Positions 1 through 8,032 of a stretch of 64,000 bases of DNA are shown piece by piece. The notes under the pieces are model-generated. The model did no database searches and was not told the origin of the DNA. It worked only from the letters and a program-made list of their open reading frames with translations. Source of the stretch: Pseudaminobacter sp040049255. GTDB lineage: Bacteria > Pseudomonadota > Alphaproteobacteria > Rhizobiales > Rhizobiaceae. The stretch is from NCBI RefSeq assembly GCF_040049255.1, contig NZ_JBDZDR010000001.1, forward strand, positions 620,001 to 684,000. Direction: 5' to 3'. Position numbers and translations under genes: made by a program. Every line of letters begins with the position of its first letter. Position 1 is the first letter of the stretch.

Positions 1-629
1 TTGCCCAGTTCCGAGTAATTGAAGACGATGAGATCTTCAGGCTTGAAGCCGGCGTCGATGGCCTGCCAGTATTCGTTGTAGGTCATGACCGAGATGCAGT
101 CGGCCTGCTTCTGCACCAGCGGCTGCACGTCGAAGCTCTGCTTCAGAACCGTCACGCCGTCCGGCCCGCCTTCGGTGGAATAGCCAAGCTTGTGCATCCA
201 GGCGTAGAACGGGTACTCGTTGCCGAAGAACCAGACACCGAGCGTGTGGCCCTTGAAGTCTGCCTCGGACTTGACCGGGCCATCCTTCGGGCAGATCAGT
301 TCAAGGCCGGACTTCGCATAGGGCTGGGCGATGTTCACCAGCGGCACGCCCTTGTCGCGCGCCGACAGGCCAGCCGCCATCCAGGTCACGATGACGTCGG
401 CGCCGCCGCCGGCGATCACCTGCTCGGGCGCGATGTCCGGCCCGCCGGGCTTGATGTCGACGTCGAGGCCTTCCTCTTCATAGAAGCCCTTGTCCTTGGC
501 GACGAAGTAGCCCCCGAACTGCCCTTGCGCCACCCACTTCAACTGCAGGGTCACCTTGTCGGCCGCCCAGGCCTGGGCAGCCGCCAGCGACATGGCGCCG
601 GCAAGCATGGAAACAATCAGTTTCTTCAT
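1..629 (-). CDS. NMT1/TauA-type ABC transporter substrate-binding protein (partial, 3' end outside window)
   Basis: The first 209 residues are visible, starting at the ATG at 627-629; the rest lies beyond base 1. The N-terminus (MKKLIVSMLAGAMSLAAAQAWA) is a Sec signal peptide, so the product is periplasmic. The mature start (VTLQLKWVAQGQFGGYFVAK, then a glycine-rich GGGADV stretch) matches the NMT1/ThiY/SsuA family, which binds small heterocyclic or sulfonated ligands. It is the last gene of the ATPase, permease, permease, SBP series on the minus strand. Because pyrimidine-catabolic enzymes lie just upstream, the ligand is inferred to be a pyrimidine or its reduced or hydrolysed product; thiamine precursors or taurine-like ligands remain possible. 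Confidence 0.85.
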   Translation of the reverse strand, partial: MKKLIVSMLAGAMSLAAAQAWAADKVTLQLKWVAQGQFGGYFVAKDKGFYEEEGLDVDIKPGGPDIAPEQVIAGGGADVIVTWMAAGLSARDKGVPLVNIAQPYAKSGLELICPKDGPVKSEADFKGHTLGVWFFGNEYPFYAWMHKLGYSTEGGPDGVTVLKQSFDVQPLVQKQADCISVMTYNEYWQAIDAGFKPEDLIVFNYSELG

Positions 630-651
630 TTTTACACCCTCTGAAGTTCGC

Positions 652-1779
652 CTACCCACCACGGACAGACGGATGCCAAAACGTGACGACCCTTTCCGCA
701 AGGGCAACCACGCCATAGAATATTGAACCCGCAAGGGCCGCAACCGCGATCTCGGCCCAGACCATGTCGACGTTCATGCGCCCGACCTCGGTGGAGATGC
801 GGAAGCCCATGCCCACCACCGGCGTGCCGAAGAACTCGGCGACGATGGCGCCGATGAGCGCCAGCGTCGAGTTGATCTTCAATGCGTTGAAGATGAAGGG
901 CGCGGCCGCCGGCAGGCGCAGCTTCCGCAGCGTCTGCCAGTAGCCCGACGCATAGGTGCGCATCAGGTCGCGCTCCATGTGGCCGGAGGCGGCAAGCCCG
1001 GCTACCATGTTCACCAGCATGGGAAAGAAGGTCATGATGACCACCACCGCCGCCTTCGAATGCCAGTCGAAACCGAACCACATCACCATGATGGGCGCGA
1101 CGCCGATGATCGGCAGCGCGGAGACCATGTTGCCGATGGGCAAGAGCCCGCGCCGCAGGAAATCTACGCGGTCGGCGAGGATGGCGACGACGAAGCCCGC
1201 GCCGCAGCCCATGATGTAGCCGAAGATCACGGCGTGGAAGATGGTCTGGTTGACGTCCGCCCACAGCACCGGCAGCGAATTGGCGAAGCGGGCGGCGACC
1301 GCGCTGGGCGGCGGCAGCAGCACGAAGGGAATGCCCGCCCCGCGCGTCACCGTCTCCCAGATGATGAGGATCCACGCGCCGAAGATGGTCGGGATCAGCA
1401 ACCGGAGCAGCGTGTTGGCGGTGCGGTCTGCCGGCCGCATTGCCGAAAGCACGGTCACGCAGCGCCATGCCAGCAGCCAGGCCGCCCCTACCAGCAGGAA
1501 GAACGAGGCGTGCGCCGCCCCCTCGTTGCCGTAGATGCCCGAAATGAGCAGCCATGCCGCTCCATGCGCGCCGACGAAGAGGACCGCCGCCGCAAGCGCG
1601 GCCGACAGCGGCAACATGGACAGCAGAGCCGCCGCGCCGATCAGCACGAAAATCGCCGCTGTTGTGCCGGAGCCGAACGGTTCAGCGCCCTCGACGCCAG
1701 CAATGGGCAGCTTCGCGGCGGCAATCGCGCAGACGATGATCGCCAGCGCCGCCTGCCAGGAAATCCTGAACCCGCTCAT
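652..1779 (-). CDS. ABC transporter permease (NMT1-type importer)
   Basis: This 375-residue integral membrane protein has a long hydrophobic N-terminal half and a C-terminal BPD_transp_1 (TauC/SsuC-like) domain. The EAA-type coupling loop (DLMRTYASGYWQTLRKLRLP) is around residues 270-290. It starts inside the stop of the upstream permease (ATGA overlap at 1776-1779), which implies translational coupling. It is longer than the usual 250-280-residue TauC proteins because of roughly 100 extra hydrophobic residues at the N-terminus, probably additional membrane spans. With the neighbouring permease it probably forms a heterodimeric channel for the importer encoded at 1-4118. Confidence 0.88.
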   Translation of the reverse strand: MSGFRISWQAALAIIVCAIAAAKLPIAGVEGAEPFGSGTTAAIFVLIGAAALLSMLPLSAALAAAVLFVGAHGAAWLLISGIYGNEGAAHASFFLLVGAAWLLAWRCVTVLSAMRPADRTANTLLRLLIPTIFGAWILIIWETVTRGAGIPFVLLPPPSAVAARFANSLPVLWADVNQTIFHAVIFGYIMGCGAGFVVAILADRVDFLRRGLLPIGNMVSALPIIGVAPIMVMWFGFDWHSKAAVVVIMTFFPMLVNMVAGLAASGHMERDLMRTYASGYWQTLRKLRLPAAAPFIFNALKINSTLALIGAIVAEFFGTPVVGMGFRISTEVGRMNVDMVWAEIAVAALAGSIFYGVVALAERVVTFWHPSVRGG

Positions 1780-2711
1780 GCCGGCCTCCCGCCCATAGAA
1801 CGCTCGACAATGCGCCCGGCAACGCCCACCAGGGTGACAAGCAGCACCGCGACGATCGACCCGGCCACGAGCGCGGACCAGATGTCGATGGTCTGGCTGT
1901 AGTAGGAGCCGGCCAAGAGCTTGGCGCCGATGCCGGCCACCGCACCCGTGGGCAGTTCGGCAACGATGGCGCCGACAAGGCTTGCCGCGACCGCCACCTT
2001 CATCGAGGCGAAGAGATACGGCACCGAGGCCGGCACACGCAGCTTCCAGAAGGTTTGCGAGGCGCTGGCGTTATAGGTGTGCATGAGGTCGAGATGCATG
2101 ATCTCCGGCGAGCGCAGGCCCTTCACCATGCCCACGGCCACGGGGAAGAACGACAGATAGGTCGAGATCAGCGCCTTTGGCACCAGGCCGGTGATGCCAA
2201 TGGCCGCGAACACCACCACCACCATCGGCGCGATCGCCAGGATGGGAATGGTCTGGGACGCGATGATCCAGGGCATCAGGCTGCGGTCGAGCGCCACGAA
2301 ATGCACGATGCCGACCGCGATCATGATGCCAAGCGCGGTGCCGAAGGCAAAGCCGAGCATGGTGGAGGAGAGCGTCACCCAGGCGTGATAGACCAGGCTG
2401 CGGTTGCTGGTGATCTTCCGCATGAAGGTGTTTTCGAAGAAGTTCGAAGCCACCTGGTGCGGCGCCGGCAGCGTCGGCTTGGGCTGCGACAGCGTCTTGC
2501 CGACGAATTCAACGAAGCCGGGCGCTTCGCCGGCGCGCCGGTCGAGATCGCGCTGGAACGGTGCATTCATGACGACGGCGAAGACGTACCAGAGCACCAC
2601 CAGCCCGAAGAGGATCGACAGCACCGGAAAGACGCTGCCGGAAACGATGCGCGAAAGAATGCCGGCCTGTTTTTCCGGGGATTGCGCGAGGACATTCGAG
2701 GCCATGGTCAT
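1776..2711 (-). CDS. ABC transporter permease (NMT1-type importer)
   Basis: This is a 311-residue BPD_transp_1 permease. The EAA-type loop (DLMHTYNASASQTFWKLRVP) is followed by a SLVGAIVAEL segment typical of TauC/SsuC/ThiX permeases. A hydrophobic segment lies near residues 25-50, then a periplasmic stretch, then the core helices. The start chosen is the ATG at 2709-2711, which overlaps the stop of the DUF559 ORF (ATGA); the upstream AAGGGGG/AAGGA would serve it or the ATG six bases further in. Its neighbour on the 5' side should be the ATPase gene, but a 456-bp repeat-bounded cassette separates the two, an unusual break in this kind of operon. Confidence 0.88.
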   Translation of the reverse strand: MTMASNVLAQSPEKQAGILSRIVSGSVFPVLSILFGLVVLWYVFAVVMNAPFQRDLDRRAGEAPGFVEFVGKTLSQPKPTLPAPHQVASNFFENTFMRKITSNRSLVYHAWVTLSSTMLGFAFGTALGIMIAVGIVHFVALDRSLMPWIIASQTIPILAIAPMVVVVFAAIGITGLVPKALISTYLSFFPVAVGMVKGLRSPEIMHLDLMHTYNASASQTFWKLRVPASVPYLFASMKVAVAASLVGAIVAELPTGAVAGIGAKLLAGSYYSQTIDIWSALVAGSIVAVLLVTLVGVAGRIVERSMGGRPA

Positions 2712-3301
2712 TCCTTGGCCCCCTTGGTTGAGATGTCCTCCTCGCCCGGCCGCTGCGCGGCTACCCTCTCCACTGTCGTGTTGACGGAGAAAGTCTTGTC
2801 ACGACGGCAGGGCATTCGTTCCCCTCCCCCTTGTGGGGAGGGGTTAGGGGTGGGGGTATTTTCCGCCTCCGGAAAGAGGCCAAGCTCGTGCAGGATCTCT
2901 ACGACGCACCCTTCAAAAGAGTCAGACAGTTCGCCGGTGTTGAACCTCAATGTATTGTAGCCTTGGGCTGCGAACCATTCATCACGTATGCGATCGCGAA
3001 CGAGGCCAGTGGTCGTGAAGTGATGTTCACCGTCGACCTCGATGACGAGGTGTCGTTCGTGGATCACGAAATCAACAACATACGGACCAATGGGAGCCTG
3101 CCGACGAACGTGAATGCCGTAAAGTCGACGAAATTCCCTCAGTTCCGACCAGAGCTTACGTTCACCTTCGGTCATGTTGCGCCGCAGCCGCCTGGCGCGG
3201 CGAATAGCGGCAGGTCGAATGCCAGTTGGCATGAGAAGCACCCCCACCCCTAACCCCTCCCCACAAGGGGGAGGGGAATTTAGCATAGCTGTGTCAGTCA
3301 T
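2708..3301 (-). CDS. DUF559 (Vsr-like endonuclease fold) protein inside a repeat-bounded cassette
   Basis: This 197-residue ORF has a DUF559 core at about residues 40-140. The RRQAPIGPYVVDFV stretch and LVIEVDGEHH carry the D77...E88-x-D90 pattern of PD-(D/E)xK nucleases of the very-short-patch-repair type. Activity is unproven. Residues 9-21 and 149-160 are translations of two 37-bp inverted repeats (TPTPNPSPQGGG on one side, PPPCGEGLGVG on the other). The first codons overlap the ATPase stop and the last overlap the permease start, so the ORF is translated through the junctions on both sides. A shorter start at 3232 (MPTGIRPAA) may be the native one. It has no known role in transport; I read it as an inserted element that keeps the operon open. 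Confidence 0.75.
   Translation of the reverse strand: MTDTAMLNSPPPCGEGLGVGVLLMPTGIRPAAIRRARRLRRNMTEGERKLWSELREFRRLYGIHVRRQAPIGPYVVDFVIHERHLVIEVDGEHHFTTTGLVRDRIRDEWFAAQGYNTLRFNTGELSDSFEGCVVEILHELGLFPEAENTPTPNPSPQGGGERMPCRRDKTFSVNTTVERVAAQRPGEEDISTKGAKE
2821..2857 (+). repeat. Family A 37-bp repeat, copy A1
   Basis: This G/C-skewed unit reads CCCCTCCCCC-TTGTGGGGAGGGG-TTAGGGGTGGGGGT. It is the exact reverse complement of copy A2 and identical to copy A4 inside the E2 gene. It contains its own palindrome (CCCTCCCC...GGGGAGGG). Four of its six reading frames are free of stop codons. Confidence 0.93.
3240..3276 (-). repeat. Family A 37-bp repeat, copy A2 (inverted partner of A1)
   Basis: All 37 bases match the reverse complement of A1, so A1 and A2 form perfect inverted terminal repeats 456 bp end to end around the DUF559 core. 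The copy begins 25 bp inside the DUF559 start codon and ends 18 bp before the ATPase stop. Confidence 0.93.
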
Positions 3302-4118
3302 AGCTGTGCCCCGCGCGCAGGCCGTCGCGCACGCGCGCAGCGATGGCCAGGAACTCGGGCGTTTCGCGGATGTCGAGCGGGCGCTCCCGCGGAAGGGTGG
3401 ACTCGATCACGTCGGTCACGCGGCCCGGGCGCGGCGACATCACCACGATGCGGGTGGAGAGATAGACCGCCTCCGGGATGGAGTGGGTGACGAAACAGAT
3501 CGTCTTGTTGGTCTGGTCCCACAGCTTCAGAAGCTGCTCGTTGAGGTGGTCGCGCACGATCTCGTCGAGCGCGCCGAAGGGCTCGTCCATCAGGAGCAGG
3601 TCGGCATCGAAGGCGAGCGCGCGGGCAATAGAGGCGCGCTGCTGCATGCCGCCCGAGAGTTGCCACGGATATTTCTTCTCGAAGCCGGACAGGTTGACGA
3701 GGTCGAGCGTGCGCCTGATGCGCGCCTTCCGCTCGCTGCTGGATATGCCCATGATCTCCAGCGGCAGCGCGACATTGTTCTCGATGCTGCGCCATGGGAA
3801 CAGCGCCGCGGCCTGGAACACGTAGCCATAGGCGCGCGCCTCGCGCGCCTGCTGCGGCGTCATGCCGTTGATGGAAATCGTGCCCGAGGTCGGCCTTTCA
3901 AGGTCGGCGATCACGCGCAGGAAGGTGGTCTTGCCGCATCCCGACGGGCCGATGAAGGAAACGAACTCCCCCTTGCCGATGGAGAGGTCGACATCCGAAA
4001 GCGCCCTGACGGGCCCGTCATTGGTCTGGAAGGTAAGCCCAAGCTTACTGGCTTCGATGACGGTATTGTTGTGTGCTGGCTGCAAGCTGGCTCTTTCCAA
4101 TTTCCGTTGATCGATCAA
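3294..4118 (-). CDS. ABC transporter ATP-binding protein (NMT1-type importer)
   Basis: This TauB/SsuB/ThiZ-like ATPase of about 274 residues has Walker A GPSGCGKTT (57-65), signature LSGGMQQR, Walker B LLLMDEP and the H-loop VTHSIPEA. It energises the two-permease importer encoded downstream. The start is unclear: the longest frame begins with TTG at 4118 without a good ribosome-binding site, and no ATG or GTG is in frame before the conserved domain. TTG at 4085, preceded by GGAAAG, is an alternative. The TTG at 4118 lies in the perfect palindrome TTGATCGATCAA (4107-4118). The gene heads the transporter operon and is 280 bp from the amidohydrolase. Confidence 0.88.
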   Translation of the reverse strand: MIDQRKLERASLQPAHNNTVIEASKLGLTFQTNDGPVRALSDVDLSIGKGEFVSFIGPSGCGKTTFLRVIADLERPTSGTISINGMTPQQAREARAYGYVFQAAALFPWRSIENNVALPLEIMGISSSERKARIRRTLDLVNLSGFEKKYPWQLSGGMQQRASIARALAFDADLLLMDEPFGALDEIVRDHLNEQLLKLWDQTNKTICFVTHSIPEAVYLSTRIVVMSPRPGRVTDVIESTLPRERPLDIRETPEFLAIAARVRDGLRAGHSYD

Positions 4119-4398
4119 AGCGTATTTTCGGGGTGCGGCAGACGGCGCATGCGCAAAAACAAGCCCAAAAACAACGGATTACGCCCGTCTCCTGACTCGA
4201 TTTCGCAATTTGGTCGCGAGAGTGCGTTTCCCGCCCCAATGGAGGACCGGATCGTTGAGCGCGCGACCTTGCGGCCGCCGCATGGCGACCGGTCGCTATG
4301 TGCCGTAGGTGAAGGTGCTCCTCATTCTCCCGTATTCCCCTTCTTGCGGGCCGCGCACTTCTTTGTGGCGCGTCGGCCCGGTATTCTCCTGCGTGATC
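4119..4398. other. Intergenic gap between amidohydrolase and ABC ATPase
   Basis: This is 280 bp of lower coding character between two minus-strand genes. No convincing ORF, terminator with a T-run, or RutR-like site was seen; the best partial match, near 4200-4220, is weak. It probably holds the promoter of the transporter operon. Confidence 0.5.
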
Positions 4399-5658
4399 TT
4401 ACTCCACGATCTGAGCAGTCTCCACCACCGCGTGGAAAAGCACGTCGCAGCCGGCGGCTGCCCATTCCGGGTAGATTTCCTCAGCCTCATTGTGGCTGAG
4501 CCCGTCGACGCATGGGCAGAATACCATTGCCGTAGGCGCCACGCGGTTGATCCAGCAGGCGTCGTGGCCGGCGCCAGAGACAATGTCGCGGTGGGTGTAG
4601 CCCAGCCGCTCGGCAGCGTCGCGGACCGCCTTCACGCAGCCCTCGTCGAAGGTGACCGGGTCGAAATGGCCGACCTGATCGATCTCGAACGAGATATCGA
4701 GCGCGTCGCAGATGGTGGCGATGCCGTCGCGAATGCGGGCATCCATCTCGTCCAGCACTTCCTTGTCGGGCGAGCGTATGTCGATGGTGAAGACCGTGCG
4801 TCCCGCGATGATGTTGCGCGAGTTGGGATAGACTTCCATGTGGCCGACCGCGCCGACGGCGTCGGGCTGGTAGTCCATCGCCACTTCATGCACCAGCTCG
4901 GTCACGCGCGCCATGCCGAGGCCGGCATTGCGGCGCTTGTACATCGGCGTCGAGCCGGTATGCGCTTCCATGCCGGTCAGCGTCACCTGCAGCCACTTCA
5001 ACCCTTGCCCGTGGGTAACGACACCTATCTCGATTTCCTCGTCCTCGAGGATCGGGCCCTGCTCGATATGCAATTCGAAAAAGGCGCGCATCTTGCGCGC
5101 ACCGACCTTTTCGTCGCCCTTCCAGCCGATGCGGGCGAGCTCGTCGCCGAAGCGCTTGCCTTCGGCATCCTTGCGGTCATAGGCCCAGTCCTGCTCGTGC
5201 ACGCCGGCAAACACGCCGGAGGCCAGCATGGCCGGGGCAAAGCGGGTGCCTTCCTCGTTCGTCCAGTTGGTGACGACGATGGGATGCTTTGTCTTGATGC
5301 CGAGATCGTTCAGGGTACGGATGACTTCCAGGCCGCCCAGAACGCCAAGCACGCCATCGAACTTGCCACCGGTAGGCTGGGTGTCGAGGTGGCTGCCGAC
5401 ATAGACCGGAAGCGCGTCCGGGTCGGTGCCCTCGCGACGGGCAAACATGGTGCCCATCTCGTCGACGCCCATTTCGAGGCCCGCTTCCTCGCACCATTTC
5501 TTGAAGAGGTGGCGGCCTTCGCCGTCGGCATCGGTCAGCGTCTGGCGGTTGTTGCCGCCGGCAATGCCGGGGCCGATCTTCGCCATTTCCATCAGCGAAT
5601 CCCACAAGCGTTCTGAATTGATTCGCAGATTCTCGCCCGGCGCGGCCATTCTTTTCAT
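4399..5658 (-). CDS. Zn-dependent amidohydrolase, probable beta-ureidopropionase (N-carbamoyl-beta-alanine hydrolase)
   Basis: This protein of about 419 residues belongs to the M20-related HyuC/allantoate amidohydrolase family. It should hydrolyse N-carbamoyl-beta-alanine (and the aminoisobutyrate analogue) to beta-alanine, CO2 and NH3, the last hydrolytic step of reductive pyrimidine breakdown. Metal-site motifs are visible: GSHLDTQPTGGKFDG near residues 88-102, NWTNEEGTRF, HIEQGP and GAGHDACW. The N-terminus (LWDSLMEMAKIGPGIAGG) strongly resembles the Agrobacterium beta-carbamoylase as I recall it. The second ATG, at 5649 (MAAPGENLR), is better spaced from AGGGGGA than the ATG at 5658, so the true start may be 5649. 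It lies between the transporter operon and the aminotransferase. L-N-carbamoylase or allantoate activity cannot be excluded from sequence alone. Confidence 0.87.
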   Translation of the reverse strand: MKRMAAPGENLRINSERLWDSLMEMAKIGPGIAGGNNRQTLTDADGEGRHLFKKWCEEAGLEMGVDEMGTMFARREGTDPDALPVYVGSHLDTQPTGGKFDGVLGVLGGLEVIRTLNDLGIKTKHPIVVTNWTNEEGTRFAPAMLASGVFAGVHEQDWAYDRKDAEGKRFGDELARIGWKGDEKVGARKMRAFFELHIEQGPILEDEEIEIGVVTHGQGLKWLQVTLTGMEAHTGSTPMYKRRNAGLGMARVTELVHEVAMDYQPDAVGAVGHMEVYPNSRNIIAGRTVFTIDIRSPDKEVLDEMDARIRDGIATICDALDISFEIDQVGHFDPVTFDEGCVKAVRDAAERLGYTHRDIVSGAGHDACWINRVAPTAMVFCPCVDGLSHNEAEEIYPEWAAAGCDVLFHAVVETAQIVE

Positions 5659-5673
5659 TCCCCCTGTTCGAAC

Positions 5674-5709
5674 AGAAAAATGCCGGGAGACCCTCGCCTC
5701 CCGGCATCA
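5674..5709 (-). terminator. Rho-independent terminator after the aminotransferase
   Basis: On the minus strand a perfect 10-bp stem (ATGCCGGGAG / CTCCCGGCAT, 5680-5689 with 5698-5707) is followed by TTTTT. It lies directly after the aminotransferase stop and before the amidohydrolase start, so readthrough or a second promoter must supply the amidohydrolase. Confidence 0.8.
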
Positions 5710-5714
5710 TTGTT

Positions 5715-7043
5715 TTAGTCGATCATGTTCAGCACTTCGCGGACATGATCGATGAGTTCATCGATCTGGCCCTTGGTGATGATCAGCGGCGGCGACAGCG
5801 CGATGATGTCGCCGGTGGTGCGGATCAGCGCGCCGCGCTCGAACGCCTTCACGAAGGCCGAGAACGCCCGCTTGCTGGGCTGGCCAGGGATCGATTCCAG
5901 CTCGATCGCGCCGACGAGGCCGATGTTGCGGATGTCGATGACATGCGGCTCGCCCTTGAGCGAGTGCAGCGCCTCTTCCCAGTAGGGCGCCAGTTCGGCG
6001 CCGCGCGTCAGCAGGCCCTCTTCCTTGTAGGTGTCGAGCGTGCCGAGAGCGGCGGCCGAGGCAATCGGGTTGCCCGAATAGGTGTAGCCGTGGAAGAACT
6101 CGATCAGGTGCTCTGGGCCGTTCATGAAGGCGTCGTGGATTTCCTTCTTCACGAACACCGCGCCCATCGGGATGACACCGTTGGAGACGCCCTTGGCGGT
6201 GGTCATGATGTCCGGGATGACGCCGAAATAGTCGGCCGCGAACGGCGTGCCAAGACGGCCGAAGCCGGTGATGACCTCGTCGAAGATCAGCAGGATGCCG
6301 TGCTTGTCACAAATCTGGCGCAGGCGCTGCAGATAGCCCTTCGGCGGAATTAGAACACCCGTGGAACCGGCGACCGGCTCGACGATGACGGCCGCGATGG
6401 TCGAGGCGTCATGCAGCGCGACGATGCGCTCCAGCTCGTCGGCAAGCTCGGCGCCATGCTCCGGTTCGCCCTTGGTGAAGGAGTTCTTGGCCGGCAGATG
6501 GGTGTGCGGCAGATGGTCGACGCCGGCGAGCAGCGTGCCGAACATCTTGCGGTTGGTGACGATGCCGCCGACCGAGATGCCGCCAAAGTTGACGCCGTGA
6601 TAGCCGCGCTCGCGGCCGATGAGGCGGGTGCGGGAGCCCTCGCCCTTCACGCGCTGGTAGGCCAGCGCCATCTTCAGCGCGGTGTCGACCGATTCCGAAC
6701 CCGAATTGGTGAAGAAGACATGATCCATGCCGGCCGGCGCGATGTCGACCAGGCGGTTTGCCAGCTCGAACACGATCGGGTGGCCCATCTGGAAGGCGGG
6801 CGCATAGTCGAGCTCAGCGGCCTGATGCTGGATCGCCTCGGTGATCTTGGGGCGGCAGTGGCCGGCGTTGACGCACCACAGGCCGGCAGTGCCGTCGAGG
6901 ATCTTGCGACCGTCGCTTGCCGTGTAGTGCATGTCCTTGGCGCCGACGAGCATGCGCGGCGCCTGCTTGAATTGACGGTTTGCCGTAAACGGCATCCAGA
7001 ATGCGCTGAGGTCGTTCGGAGCGACGTTCTTTCTGTTAGACAT
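5715..7043 (-). CDS. Class III aminotransferase, probable beta-alanine:pyruvate (omega-amino acid) transaminase
   Basis: This PLP-dependent fold-type I enzyme of about 442 residues transfers the amino group of beta-alanine to pyruvate, giving malonate semialdehyde and alanine. Motifs are AGLWCVNAGHCRP, the cofactor phosphate cup TNSGSESVDTALK, RGYHGVNFGG, VIVEPVAGSTG, FDEVITGFGR and the PLP lysine in TTAKGVSNG (K about 290). It closely resembles the Pseudomonas putida omega-amino acid:pyruvate aminotransferase as I recall it. The start is the ATG at 7041-7043; a TTG at 7047-7049 is in frame but too close to the AGAAGGAAAG ribosome-binding site. It is divergent from the RutR-like gene, with a RutR-like operator about 80 bp upstream. 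It completes the pathway after the amidohydrolase. Confidence 0.9.
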   Translation of the reverse strand: MSNRKNVAPNDLSAFWMPFTANRQFKQAPRMLVGAKDMHYTASDGRKILDGTAGLWCVNAGHCRPKITEAIQHQAAELDYAPAFQMGHPIVFELANRLVDIAPAGMDHVFFTNSGSESVDTALKMALAYQRVKGEGSRTRLIGRERGYHGVNFGGISVGGIVTNRKMFGTLLAGVDHLPHTHLPAKNSFTKGEPEHGAELADELERIVALHDASTIAAVIVEPVAGSTGVLIPPKGYLQRLRQICDKHGILLIFDEVITGFGRLGTPFAADYFGVIPDIMTTAKGVSNGVIPMGAVFVKKEIHDAFMNGPEHLIEFFHGYTYSGNPIASAAALGTLDTYKEEGLLTRGAELAPYWEEALHSLKGEPHVIDIRNIGLVGAIELESIPGQPSKRAFSAFVKAFERGALIRTTGDIIALSPPLIITKGQIDELIDHVREVLNMID

Positions 7044-7124
7044 AACCAAGCTTTCCTTCTGCGGTCCCCTGTTTCGATGCGGCCAACGCTTGGTCTTTGC
7101 GACACTTCTGTGTTACGCAATTTT

Positions 7125-7140
7125 TTGACCGGTTGGACAA
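7125..7140. promoter_or_regulatory. RutR-like operator between aminotransferase and TetR gene
   Basis: TTGACCGGTTGGACAA matches 12 of the 14 specified positions of the E. coli RutR site TTGACCAnnTGGTCAA (consensus from memory). It lies about 82 bp upstream of the aminotransferase start and 140 bp upstream of the TetR start, placed to serve both divergent promoters. A second dyad, GGACCA-N8-TGGTCC, is at 7210-7229. Confidence 0.65.
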
Positions 7141-7279
7141 ACGTTAGCACCGCCAGACAGGCGGTCAAGGGAATACTAGCCCATATGCGCGCGCCAAATC
7201 GCGTTCCACGGACCAAGAGGAACTGGTCCAGCGAATTAGTCCACAGCCGAGTGGCCCGCGCCCTCGCCAGGAGGCTTCC

Positions 7280-7921
7280 ATGACGATGGAAAGCGCCGCG
7301 CCGCCCCGCCGCACACGCATCCAGCAAGAAAAGCGTGAACTCATCCTGGAAGCCGCGCTGGAGGTGTTTTCCACCCACGGTTTCCGCGGCTCCACCATCG
7401 ACCAGATCGCCGAAGCCGCCGGCATGTCGAAGCCCAACCTGCTCTATTACTTCCGCCGCAAGGAGGACATCCACGAAACGCTGATGGAGCGCCTGCTGGA
7501 CACCTGGCTGGCGCCGCTGCGCGAACTGGACGACAGCGGCGACCCGATCGCCGAGATCCGCGGCTATATCCGCCGCAAGCTGGAGATGGCGCGCGACTAT
7601 CCGCGCGAAAGCCGGCTGTTCGCCAACGAGATCCTGCAGGGCGCGCCGCGCATCATGCCGATGCTGGAGGGCGAATTGAAAACCTTGGTGGACGAGAAAG
7701 CCGAGATCATCAAAGGCTGGATGCGAGCCGGCAAGATCGTCAAGACCGACCCCTGGCACCTGATCTTCGCCATCTGGGCCACGACCCAGCACTATGCCGA
7801 TTTCGACGTCCAGGTGCGCGCCGTGCTGGGGCCCGACCGGAGCGGCGAAGGCCGCTTCGAGGACGCGGCCCGCTTCCTGGAAAACCTGTTCATCCACGGG
7901 CTGGCGCCGCACAAGGCTTGA
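7280..7921 (+). CDS. TetR-family regulator, RutR-like pyrimidine sensor
   Basis: This 213-residue protein has an N-terminal helix-turn-helix (IDQIAEAAGMSKPNLLYYFRRKEDI, residues 39-63) and a C-terminal RutR/YcdC-type ligand domain. The stretches RDYPRESRLF, GAPRIMPMLEGELKTLVDEKAEII and HLIFAIWATTQHYADF align readily with E. coli RutR, which binds uracil/thymine and is released from DNA by them. It is divergent from the aminotransferase and has a RutR-like operator in the shared intergenic region. By inference it represses the reductive pyrimidine genes here, rather than the rut monooxygenase operon, and is induced by pyrimidines. The ATG at 7280 follows CCAGGAGGCTTCC, a good ribosome-binding site. 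Confidence 0.88.
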   Translation: MTMESAAPPRRTRIQQEKRELILEAALEVFSTHGFRGSTIDQIAEAAGMSKPNLLYYFRRKEDIHETLMERLLDTWLAPLRELDDSGDPIAEIRGYIRRKLEMARDYPRESRLFANEILQGAPRIMPMLEGELKTLVDEKAEIIKGWMRAGKIVKTDPWHLIFAIWATTQHYADFDVQVRAVLGPDRSGEGRFEDAARFLENLFIHGLAPHKA

Positions 7922-8032
7922 GCAATGACGGCCGCGCAGGACTATCGTCCGGCTATTCACCAAAGCAAGCTACGACCATGCTGGCCGGACTTCCCCGCAA
8001 CGGCAGCCGTTCTTCCGCTTCAGACGTGCGGC

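Noticed and set aside
2831..3253. A 140-residue plus-strand frame opposite the DUF559 ORF
   Set aside because: The minus-strand frame carries the recognisable DUF559 motifs; the plus-strand frame does not.
2821..3276. Considered as a CRISPR or transposase-bearing insertion sequence
   Set aside because: There is no array of direct repeats with spacers and no transposase; only two inverted units and a DUF559 core are present.
4107..4118. TTGATCGATCAA considered as a RutR site for the transporter operon
   Set aside because: It lacks the spacing and the GACC/GGTC core of the RutR consensus and overlaps the presumed coding start.
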